From contig JANBQC010000605.1 of NCBI GenBank assembly GCA_027576995.1, forward strand, positions 1 through 16,760: a stretch of 16,760 bases of DNA, read 5' to 3'. Positions within the stretch are counted from its first letter, which is position 1. Every line of letters starts with the position of its first letter. Position numbers and translations under genes: made by a program. Below, piece by piece: positions 1 to 7,612 of this stretch. Below the pieces are notes generated by a model, which was given only the letters and a program-made list of their open reading frames with translations, had not been told where the DNA came from and did not search any database. Source of the DNA: Dimargaris cristalligena (taxonomy: Eukaryota; Kickxellomycota; Dimargaritomycetes; Dimargaritales; Dimargaritaceae).

Positions 1-485
1 CTACTAGCATTAGGATGGGGGTGCAGTACTAACCAATAAAGGATAAGTGCAGGTATATGTAAGGGACGTGCAGTAGGCATACTTACTAGTTAGTATAAGG
101 GGGTGAGTGTATATAGAGTTTATTGAGGTAAACTGGGGGGTATGAATAAGCTAAGGAATTAAACCAGTCCCAGTGGGGCCCAGTTATATATATGTGGGGA
201 CAGCTCCAGAGGGAGGTCCCAAGGGAAATGCTACTAAGACTAAGGTATAGGTAGATAGATAGATAACCAGACGGCTTCATATCTGGAAGACTCTTATGGG
301 AACTGGAAGAGTCTTTGGATTAGTAGGTTGAGTGTTTTGTGTAAAGAGTTGGGGTTAGAAGGAGAAGGGTCATATACTAAATGATAATCCCAGAGTACTG
401 GGGGTGACTATGGGAGGGTTAATATGGTGCTATAAGGCCTAATAAGGGCAGATGATTATTAAGTCTGGATTAAGTCAGATTAGGA
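1..485. repeat. Direct repeat, copy A (LTR-like, truncated by window edge)
   Basis: This segment matches 1047-1515 at an offset of about 1046 bases, with shared blocks such as TAGCATTAGG (5-14 and 1051-1060), ACTTACTAGT, GGGGCCCAGTTATATATATG and GTGCTATAAGGCCTAATA. Most differences are transitions, plus a few indels, including an extra ~17 bases near 285-315. The only two CG dinucleotides (67, 272) both align with TG in the other copy. Size and same orientation fit a pair of long terminal repeats or two insertions of one short element. I see no clear TG...CA ends, primer-binding site or target-site duplication, so the class is unproven. The left end may lie outside the window. Confidence 0.8.
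252..265. repeat. GATA tetranucleotide microsatellite
   Basis: A short TAGA/GATA run lies inside repeat copy A. It is absent from the aligned position in copy B (around 1290-1310), so it arose after the copies separated or was lost from one of them. Confidence 0.7.
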
Positions 486-1046
486 GGGCCTACAACTTCA
501 TTAATAATAAATAGAAATATGAATAGAATAATAAGTTGGAAAGCTGAAAGAAAGGAGAATCAGCTTATTAAAAGAAATAGAATAATACTCCTAGTCTCAG
601 ACTGTTCCCATAGAATCAACTTGTCAATTATCTGGGGACCTCAAATTCATCTAAAGTATAACTACTTCTTGGATTAGTAACTGGTACCAGTGCTTATGCA
701 GCCTTGGCCCAGCTGCCCACAGCAGCACATGGGAGTAATTCAACAAGGCTGTATAACAAAAAATCCATTTGATAAGGCAAGTACTACTGGTTGAAAATAA
801 ACATCCCACTAATTTTCCCATACACATATCATTTATAACCCTATACAGCCAAGCTGAACTTCACCCATATCTATTATTTTTTATTGATTACTATGGTTAA
901 CTGATGTAACTCACTCAATAAAATGAATTAGGGGTATTTTATAATACCATTTGTAATTTGTCACCTGGGTTAGCCACTCTTAGTCTGTCAAGAGTCCCAA
1001 GGATAGGCTTCTAATGGTAGCTGGGGCTTGGCCTTAACTAAGTAAG
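486..1046. other. AT-rich, CG-free segment between the repeat copies
   Basis: These 561 bases contain no CG dinucleotide and no plausible coding frame. If the flanking repeats are LTRs, this would be the internal part of a very short non-autonomous element. I see no tRNA-complementary primer site next to copy A and only weak purine-rich sequence before copy B, so the reading is tentative. Confidence 0.35.
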
Positions 1047-1515
1047 CCACTAGCATTAGGTATAGATATAGTACTAACTAATAATGGCTTCAATGTAGGT
1101 ATATGCAAGGGATGTGCAGCAGGCACACTTACTAGTCAGTATAAGGGCAGTGTGTATATATAGAGTTTATTGGGATAAACTAAGGGGGGTAAGAATAAGC
1201 TCCAGAACCTAACTGGTCCCAATGGGGCCCAGTTATATATATGCAGGGGGCAACTCCAGAGGGAGGCCCTGGGGGAATGATACTGCTAAGACTAAGGTGT
1301 AGTAAAGTAGGCTAACTGGATGGCTATTAGGGTCTGGAAGAGTCTTTGGATCAGTACTTGAGTAATTAGTGCAAAGAGATGAGGTCCAGAAGGGGAAAGG
1401 TTATATGGTACAGGGTGATCCCATAGTACTAGGGGTGACTATGGGAAGGCTAATATGGTGCTATAAGGCCTAATAGGAATAGATACTAAGGTGTCTGGAT
1501 TAGGGCAGATTAGAT
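1047..1515. repeat. Direct repeat, copy B (LTR-like)
   Basis: Second copy of the repeat at 1-485, same orientation. Similarity starts at the TAGCATTAGG block (1051) and fades after the TCTGGATTAGGGCAGATTAG block. It contains no CG at all, while copy A keeps two. Adjacent sequence on the right (1516-1860) is unrelated to that right of copy A and is also CG-poor, with one CG at 1818. Confidence 0.8.
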
Positions 1516-1860
1516 AGTCTGATACAATTATCTCTATCTTTTAATACTCATTAAAGACATCTCATGTGAGGCCCTACTTTTACTGCTTAACTAAATATCA
1601 AAAATAATATTATGGATGCCAGTAAGTAGAAGGGTCTTGGAGACTATTGAAAATCAGTAGAATAGCATTATTTAATTCATTGACATGCCAAATAGCCTTA
1701 TGCCTCTCCTAATCCACACCTTTCCTTCCTAGGTTCACTTACAGTGATTTCATTAATTCAGTATTGCTGCTGAAGGCTATACTGATGAATTTATAACTTG
1801 GGGTTATATATATATTTCGTTTGATTCATCATAGGTAGGAATTGGTATCTGCCTTTGGTG

Positions 1861-3150
1861 ATCAGTCATGGCCGGCTGGACAGCACTATAGCTTTGGACA
1901 TTTTAGCACCATGGCATTGGCTTGAGAAATCATTACATATCTTTGTCAAACCACAGTTCACATCCGCCAAATCAGGTATCCCATTCCTTTTTTCTTACTC
2001 AGGGCAATTTAAACGCAAGGCTGCTTATTTCGACCCATCATTGCCCCCTAAGAAAGAAATAGCTATTAAGAGCTAGCTGTGGTGTTGCATTGGTACTACA
2101 CTTCACAGTCAAGTGGGTGGTTGACTTGGTTGGGCACCACCGCTGCGAGTTTATTCGGAGGGGTGAGAAATTTTTGCCCATTTAAGGGTATACTGCAGTG
2201 GTTTGGGCGATGCCATCTGGAGATCCAACTAAGCTCGGGGAAGGAGAGGTCGGGAGCTGATGAGTATTTGGACATTGGATACGTTGGCCGAATTTGATGG
2301 CATGATACATATATAGTTTTTTTAGGCTGTATGGGGGATATGGGGCCACATACAAGGGCTCGGGGGTACGGAGGGCATTTGGGCTGTCGACCACTGGAGA
2401 TGTTAGGAAAACGGGTGAGGTATAACAATTGAGAACTAATAACCATTCAACAAAAGCATTTCAAGAACATAAAGTTATAGCCAACCACTATACTTGTAAA
2501 ACGAAGAGTCTCTCAGTTGCCCTTCTAATACAACAAATGCAAGAGTTGTTATTAATTTGTGGTGTCGGCGACGGTGGCTAAAGGGTTGCCATGGACAATT
2601 TGAGTACAATCTGCCATCGCGTATTGAGTCATTAAATTATCCACGCAGCCGAGTATATTGTACTTGTGTAAACGGGGCCGGAGTGAGGGAGGGACGAGTA
2701 TAAACGCATTTTTAACTAGTGTGGGCACATACTTGGTTTAACGACAAAGTACGCCATACGTACCGGCAAACATTTAAGAGCAAGTATGGTTCACCAACCG
2801 GCATCAAAACTATGTTTAGATGGGAACAAGACCACTGAATTACTACCGCGACTGGTGTAGCAATTGGCCGAGCAAGAAAATCTGAGCTCGTCGGCCGACA
2901 TGGAAAGCGACCGCACTCGCCATCACTAAGTCCAAAGTGAGTTTTTTCTTCCTTAGCCTTTTCCACATCAATAAACAGGCTTGGTCGCCCCCGTCCAGCC
3001 CCTAACCAGCCAATAAAAGCTTTATGATATCACTTGAATAGACTCGCCGGTGCTTCCCTGTCGTACGCAACACCATTCGGGATCTGCATACCTTCGGGCA
3101 GTGAGAGTGTTCATCACCCCAATCCTACCCCTGAATTTTTTTAGTTAGCG
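1861..3150. other. CG-retaining intergenic DNA, no supported gene
   Basis: CG dinucleotides reappear abruptly from about 1871 (GCCGGC). Several open frames of 70-116 codons exist on both strands. They overlap each other, mostly lack ATG starts or good start context, and show no recognisable protein features. I see no RNA gene. The stretch just before 3150 is the upstream region of the small gene at 3323. Confidence 0.5.
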
Positions 3151-3155
3151 AGACT

Positions 3156-3162
3156 TATAAAT
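3156..3162 (+). promoter_or_regulatory. TATA box for the 65-aa gene
   Basis: TATAAAT lies 161 bases upstream of the ATG at 3323. The interval is strongly pyrimidine-rich (runs of TCTCTCCC, CCCCCCTCTTCTTTC) and contains no ATG, so 3323 is the first AUG of any transcript starting after this box. The 226-aa gene, the secreted peptide gene and THR4 have the same arrangement. Confidence 0.65.
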
Positions 3163-3322
3163 TGAAGCCCTCCGCCCACTCTTTTTTGTGTATAGTTCAT
3201 CGTTTCCGCCTTCTCTGCTCTCTCCCTTCTACTCAGCTACCCTATTTTTCAATCTTACTTTCGTCGACCTGTGTCGCCTCTCCCAACTCCCCCCTCTTCT
3301 TTCACCCGTTACGCTCTGCACC

Positions 3323-3520
3323 ATGACGCTCAGCTATACCGACTCCGACCCCTACGAGAACGTTCACCCCGCTTACCCGCTTGATGAATATGACCTGCCC
3401 TTTGGCTTTAGCGACATGTCCGCCGAGGACCAGGCCAGCTCCTCCGAATACCTCGCCTCGATTCTCAACCGCAAGGAATATTACGCCATGTACTACCGCG
3501 GACATTATATCTCGCCCTGA
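3323..3520 (+). CDS. Small tyrosine-rich acidic protein, 65 aa, unknown function
   Basis: I do not recognise this protein. The start is the first ATG after a TATA box and CT-rich leader, in strong context (CACCATGAC), and the frame ends in tandem stops TGA TGA. The open frame continues upstream to 3188 but has no ATG there. The product has no signal peptide or membrane segment. Residues 1-45 are acidic and rich in Tyr, Pro and Asp (for example SYTDSDPYENVHPAYP at 4-19, then DEYDLPFGFSDMSAED at 21-36). Residues 41-53 (SEYLASILNRKEY) could form a short helix, followed by a Tyr/His-rich tail, YYAMYYRGHYISP. Codon use is GC-rich at third positions, like THR4 and unlike the surrounding spacer. A 3'-UTR hairpin and an AATAAA signal follow. 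It may be a lineage-specific small protein; a role cannot be assigned. Confidence 0.65.
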   Translation: MTLSYTDSDPYENVHPAYPLDEYDLPFGFSDMSAEDQASSSEYLASILNRKEYYAMYYRGHYISP

Positions 3521-3665
3521 TGAGCCGGTATCTTTGCCTTTCGCTACTGAGTAACCTTTCGAGCCCATCAGGCCAACCCCCCTTTTATTAAAACCCAAAC
3601 CACATTTACAACTTCTAGGTAGCATGCCTTGCTCATTTTTACACTGACGCTCGGTACTATAAGGG

Positions 3666-3716
3666 AGCTGCTTTTATTGCAGCTGCTAACTCTAGCCCCT
3701 TTCCAATATAAATAAA
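3666..3716 (+). terminator. 3'-UTR hairpin and AATAAA signal of the 65-aa gene
   Basis: A perfect 6-bp stem AGCTGC/GCAGCT (3666-3671 with 3679-3684) closes a 7-base loop TTTTATT. AATAAA follows at 3711-3716, about 190 bases after the stop codon. It is placed as the likely polyadenylation region; whether the hairpin has any role is unknown. Confidence 0.4.
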
Positions 3717-3942
3717 TAGCCGTCTCTTTGGGAGCATGGTATTTGGTTGTTCGTGAATAATACCCGTATCCTTTGAACAATAGCTGGCATTCCCGCTTAA
3801 AATACCTTCAGTATATAATCAGTGCGCCACTGGTTTCCTCTTTGTTGGCCATCCTGGCTAAACAACCGACTAATCGGCTAGTTCCGAGGTAGGATCCAAC
3901 TATAAGAACAACAACTGGGATTAATGCTGAGGCTGATGTACT

Positions 3943-4289
3943 GTGGATAGTAGTAAACGGATAAGAAACTTTAGTGGCCTTAATAGTAGCTACTTACTCA
4001 CATTCCGAGTTCCAAATATCGAAACCTACCGACAGACCGAGTGGTTACTGGAAGGATTATTGGACTCACTCTACAATACCCGATTGTTGCACCGCCCCCC
4101 TAAACTCGAAATAAAGAAAGTACGATTTATTATTGATAATAATCAGCGGTCTTCCACGGAGTCCTACTCCGATTCACCAAGTCGTCATCAAGGTAATAGG
4201 ACAGTTATTCAATACATCCTTATCAACCCCGGCGGCGATTTACAATTAGGGCGGAAGAGTTAGTCGTACGTAAAAGAAATATCAATAAA
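3943..4289 (+). other. Start-less open frame of 106 codons followed by AATAAA; possible terminal exon
   Basis: A plus-strand frame is open from just after a TGA at 3934 to a TAG at 4261-4263. It contains no ATG, so it cannot be a complete gene by itself. AATAAA lies at 4284-4289, just past the stop, as in a real 3' end. The translated segment is protein-like (LLTFRVPNIETYRQTEWLLE early on, KLEIKKVRFIID in the middle), but I recognise no family. It could be the last exon of a spliced gene whose first exon I could not find in 3600-3940, a decayed gene, or chance. Third-position GC is lower than in the firm genes. Confidence 0.25.
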
Positions 4290-4408
4290 TACCAAGAACT
4301 ATACATAATTATGTTTTAATTCTTAATATAATCCTCCAGTCCAAAAATTGGGCGATTAGAAATATTTGGTATTCAACAATCAATAGCCTCAAGGGGGCTG
4401 TAAGTCCA

Positions 4409-4416
4409 TATAAAAA
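4409..4416 (+). promoter_or_regulatory. TATA box for the 226-aa gene
   Basis: TATAAAAA lies 205 bases upstream of the start at 4621. The leader between 4470 and 4580 is pyrimidine-rich and no ATG occurs between the box and 4621. Confidence 0.65.
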
Positions 4417-4620
4417 CATTGTAACAGCCTCCTGTGAGATACCTTAACCTTTTGGACCAGGATTAAATCTAGGCCCTCTTTTTATTTTCGCATCCATTAC
4501 CCAGCTACTTACCCCTACTGTCTCCAATTCCACTCTAAATCTCAGGCCCCCAGTTCTTAATTCTCATTTCCCAGTGATTATAGACTTTGGGCGAATCAGC
4601 CATTATAATCTACTTTAAAG

Positions 4621-5301
4621 ATGGCCTTTCAGTTTTTCCAAATCTTCACCTGGGTCATTCGGCGTTTCAGAGCCCAACCCGAAACTCAGGGAACGGCAGC
4701 CCAAACCAGTTCGGCGGATGCCCACCATTTCGATTTGCCCTACTCGGACGAGCAAATAAACGGGCTGCTGGGCTTTTTTACCACCTCCCCTGAAATTACT
4801 CGTCGATGCCCATGTAGACCTGAGGAATCGCCCGTATCTTTTAGTACATTACCGGGCTCTAAGCAAAGAACCACCAAATTCCACCACTGGGTACATACGC
4901 TAAAAGCCCGTAATCGGATGTTTAACCAGCGTGGTACCGGTCCTCGTCCTTGTCCATCAATGGAACTTTCGTCCCCGGAAACTAGCGAAACCAGTGGCCC
5001 GGAGCGAGCGCAAATGAGCCTGGACTCGGATGGCTATTCTTTAGAGCCAACTCCCCCCAGTCCCAGTGGCTACCTGATGCTAATGAAATTCGTAGACGCC
5101 CAATGGGAGCCATTGACAGTGTCCCTGGATATGGCGCCCTGGTCTCTCGAACTTGTTGACCGCTTTAGCCCGACTTCTACCGAGAACCCCGAGTCCCATC
5201 ATCAACCGGATAGCAGTGTCCCGCACTCTAATGAAAAGGCTATAGTTATGCCCCAGCATCCCCTGAAACCGCGGCCCCAGACTATGCTGGTTAGATCCTA
5301 G
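4621..5301 (+). CDS. Orphan low-complexity protein, 226 aa
   Basis: I do not recognise a family. The start is the first ATG after a TATA box and CT-rich leader, with context AAAGATGG. Residues 1-13 (MAFQFFQIFTWVI) are hydrophobic and followed by RRFR, which could be a short signal anchor or an amphipathic N-terminus rather than a classic cleaved signal. Residues 37-56 (HFDLPYSDEQINGLLGFFTT) look like a short folded or binding motif. A CPC pair lies at 63-65 and a basic stretch at 81-104. Residues 112-150 and 183-222 are rich in Ser, Pro, Glu and Thr and probably disordered. A more hydrophobic patch at 151-182 (YLMLMKFVDAQWEPLTVSLD and on) could be a small domain. The frame is intronless in a genome where RRS1 has long introns. 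It could be a lineage-specific regulatory or adaptor protein; nothing in the neighbourhood indicates a pathway. Confidence 0.6.
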   Translation: MAFQFFQIFTWVIRRFRAQPETQGTAAQTSSADAHHFDLPYSDEQINGLLGFFTTSPEITRRCPCRPEESPVSFSTLPGSKQRTTKFHHWVHTLKARNRMFNQRGTGPRPCPSMELSSPETSETSGPERAQMSLDSDGYSLEPTPPSPSGYLMLMKFVDAQWEPLTVSLDMAPWSLELVDRFSPTSTENPESHHQPDSSVPHSNEKAIVMPQHPLKPRPQTMLVRS

Positions 5302-7129
5302 AATTTACAATTGCTACATATTTGTTTTTTTTTTTAAAAAAAATAGCTATATTTATGAGGCGGGATTGTATATACTTCTTACGCACAAAAAAATAACAAT
5401 TTCGGGAAACCCCAATTAGACATTCACCCCTCATTAAATGAATTTCCGGACCTGATAATGGTACCGAATTACTACTGGCTAGGTGATAAACCCAAGTAGC
5501 CGTGACACTGGTTTGTAGGCAATGCTTATAAATACGTGTAATATGTCCATTAAATGTAGTCGCCGTAGAGTAGAAGACGGCACACCTATACTTTTTATTC
5601 GACGGAGGACCAACCAACGGCTCGAAATAGGAGTACTAGCTAAATTTAAATATACCACCTACTGCCTCATCTACAGCTTACTCCAGGACCCATGCAGTCG
5701 TATGTTGTGGTAGGACCTGAGACTACTTAGTTAACCGCAGTATTTCTTTATTAATCAATTCTCATTACTATATCCTTTTATCAGCGAAGTCTCGATTTAT
5801 TATTTTATAACCTTGCAATATCATAGCAAGTGAGAAACACATCAAATATCATTCGCATTTATATTTGATATCATCATTAGCCAGATATATTCGGAAACTC
5901 GTCATTATTTATCAATCCAAGCAGTAATACTACGCAGGTTGAACTTCAACCACCTCCTAAGTATAAATACCTCCAAGAATCGCAGCTCTTAATAAAACAT
6001 CTCTTTTTTCATTCTTCTGAACTGTACCGGCAGTTTTGCCTACAGTTGTCTTAGTTATTCTTAAGGTTCGATTCTACTATCTCTTTGATTATAAGGCATT
6101 CACGCCTATTATTATATTAGTCGCTCTGCCATACCACAACACGTAGGCTTCATTCATACCAATTAATGAGGTGTTGGTTATGGAATATGGATATTGAATA
6201 GGTGAAGGAGGGAAGCGCGAGTTTTAAAGGTGTTAAAATACCTTCGGCAATTAAGCTCTCGTACTTTCTCGATAAACCTGTGGCATTTAGATAACCACAG
6301 CTTCAACGGGCGTCGACTTTATTCAACTTGTCAATTCAGCGCGCTAACGAACCTGGCTTACTATAGTTATAGATAGGTTTACATGATGGGAAGCGTCGGG
6401 TGTTTGAACTTCCAAGTGGTAACAGTGCCAACGGCAGGCCGGATAACCACGCCAAGGCTGGAGGAAGGTGCGGATAGGTAGGCTGTGGAGGATGGAATCG
6501 ACCCATTAATATAAAACGGGACCAGAAAGCGGACCACTAGCACTATACCCGCCAATTCAACTTTGGCCAATGACCTAACCTAGCGGGCCTCGCGTAGGAT
6601 GAACAATGAAGTCTCGAACTGGGACCCTCCGCCATTAAATTGGCCAGGAATACGAGTACTTTAATTAGGTAGATTTATTACAATTTATGCGATCCCGACG
6701 AGGAACTAACTATTCAAACTACTTATCGTAAATACCATATTACTAAATGGCTGCGCTGGCTAATGATTTTTCATAAAGTATGGGGGAGAAAGTGGAAATG
6801 GGGTAAACCGACGTGGAACCAAGGGGGCCGGAAGGTGGCCAACGATGACCAAGATATGTTGTGGTGGACCGACGTTCGTACTTAGTATTGGTTGGGTTCT
6901 CGAATCGGCCGCGGGCGCCAGCTTGATGACACTAAAACAGGGCATTGAGCTCGTCGGTGGAACACCATTTAACTTCATTGAAAGCAAATAATATTTACGG
7001 CTAATTAAACTGACCATTTACGAACAAAAAGGCTAGCTAAACCACCCCTCTCTCCAGCGTAATCCCCCCGAAGAATGCGTTCCCCCCACCCATTTTTTCA
7101 AGTAAATAGGTAATTAATGAAAAATAGTA
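5302..7129. other. Long intergenic region, no supported gene
   Basis: This is AT-rich spacer. Just after the 226-aa gene is an 11-T/8-A tract (5325-5343) that probably lies in its 3' end region. Short open frames on both strands (for example 5522-5713 plus, 6379-6570 minus, 6760-7017 minus) lack good starts or protein character. A promoter-like block at 5962-6168 is listed separately. No RNA gene is recognised. Confidence 0.5.
5962..6168 (+). promoter_or_regulatory. Orphan promoter-like block (TATA plus AUG-free leader)
   Basis: TATAAAT (5962-5968) is followed by a pyrimidine-rich stretch without ATG up to 6166, a spacing of 204 bases, as in the firm genes here. The first ATG (6166) opens only 11 codons before TAG. 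The block could drive a non-coding RNA, a gene with a very short first exon, or a lost gene. It may also be chance in AT-rich DNA. Confidence 0.25.
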
Positions 7130-7354
7130 TTACAATACCCCCTTAGTCAAACCCTTGCCGAAAGCCTTGTTGATGACGGTGGGGGCGACATACTTGGCTA
7201 CCATTGTCAATAAACTGCCGAATATACGGCGTTCCAAATGCTGGGGAGTGGGTTTCACGGCACCCGCTTCCACCTCACGTTTTTCCAAAGAGCGGGCAGA
7301 GACAAGCTGGCACGCCAGCACAGCCACGACCAGAACCAGCAGTTGGAACTTCAT
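7130..7354 (-). CDS. Secreted precursor of a cationic amphipathic peptide, 74 aa, Kex2-type sites
   Basis: Residues 1-20 form a textbook signal peptide: Lys2, hydrophobic core LLVLVVAVLA, and Val-Ser-Ala before the predicted cut at 20/21. The pro-region 21-43 has dibasic sites Lys25-Arg26 (LEKR) and Arg42-Arg43 (LERR), typical Kex2/furin-type sites in the fungal Golgi. Cleavage after Arg43 would free a 31-residue C-terminal peptide (44-74) with four Lys, no acidic residue, a hydrophobic first half, one central Pro (58) and a Gly/Lys-rich second half. That profile fits membrane-active peptides; candidalysin of Candida is an analogous Kex2-released fungal peptide, but I claim no homology. Residues 27-30 (EVEA) after Lys-Arg also recall pheromone-precursor spacers. 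The start is the first ATG after the TATA box at 7601-7611, in context TTACCATGA. No neighbour suggests an immunity or export partner. Secretion is well supported; activity is inferred. Confidence 0.78.
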   Translation of the reverse strand: MKFQLLVLVVAVLACQLVSARSLEKREVEAGAVKPTPQHLERRIFGSLLTMVAKYVAPTVINKAFGKGLTKGVL

Positions 7355-7600
7355 GGTAATGTTTTAAAATGGGTTGGTATAAGTGAGGGGTGGGGAGAGA
7401 GTTGCGAGAGACCAAAATAAAAATGAAAAAAACAAAAAAAACAGAGAGGGGGTGTGACTAGGAGGTGGGGGAACTAATTAAGATTAGAGCAATGTACGAG
7501 TGTGTCTGTGAAAGAGCGAGAGGGGTGAGAAGAGGCAAGTCAAGAGAGGAGAGCGGGCGTAGGTTGATGATTATTAAACCGAAACAGCGGGATGCCCGTC

Positions 7601-7611
7601 TATATATATAT
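7601..7611 (-). promoter_or_regulatory. TATA box for the secreted peptide gene
   Basis: On the minus strand a TATATATATA run precedes the start by about 250 bases. The leader (7355-7600) is strongly CT-rich on the minus strand and has no minus-strand ATG across its whole length, making 7354 the first AUG. A TG dinucleotide run (7611-7620) adjoins the box. Confidence 0.6.
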
Positions 7612-7612
7612 G

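Noticed and set aside
2096..2446. Minus-strand ATG-initiated frame of 116 codons
   Set aside because: No recognisable motif, no promoter pattern like the firm genes, and overlapping frames of similar quality on both strands.
2712..2966. Minus-strand frame of 84 codons next to the 65-aa gene's upstream region
   Set aside because: It begins only at GTG, no ATG exists further upstream before a stop, and the sequence has no protein character.
6611..6627. tRNA B-box-like sequence on the minus strand, with an A-box-like stretch close by
   Set aside because: The two boxes are only about 10 bases apart, far too close for a tRNA, and no cloverleaf can be drawn around them.
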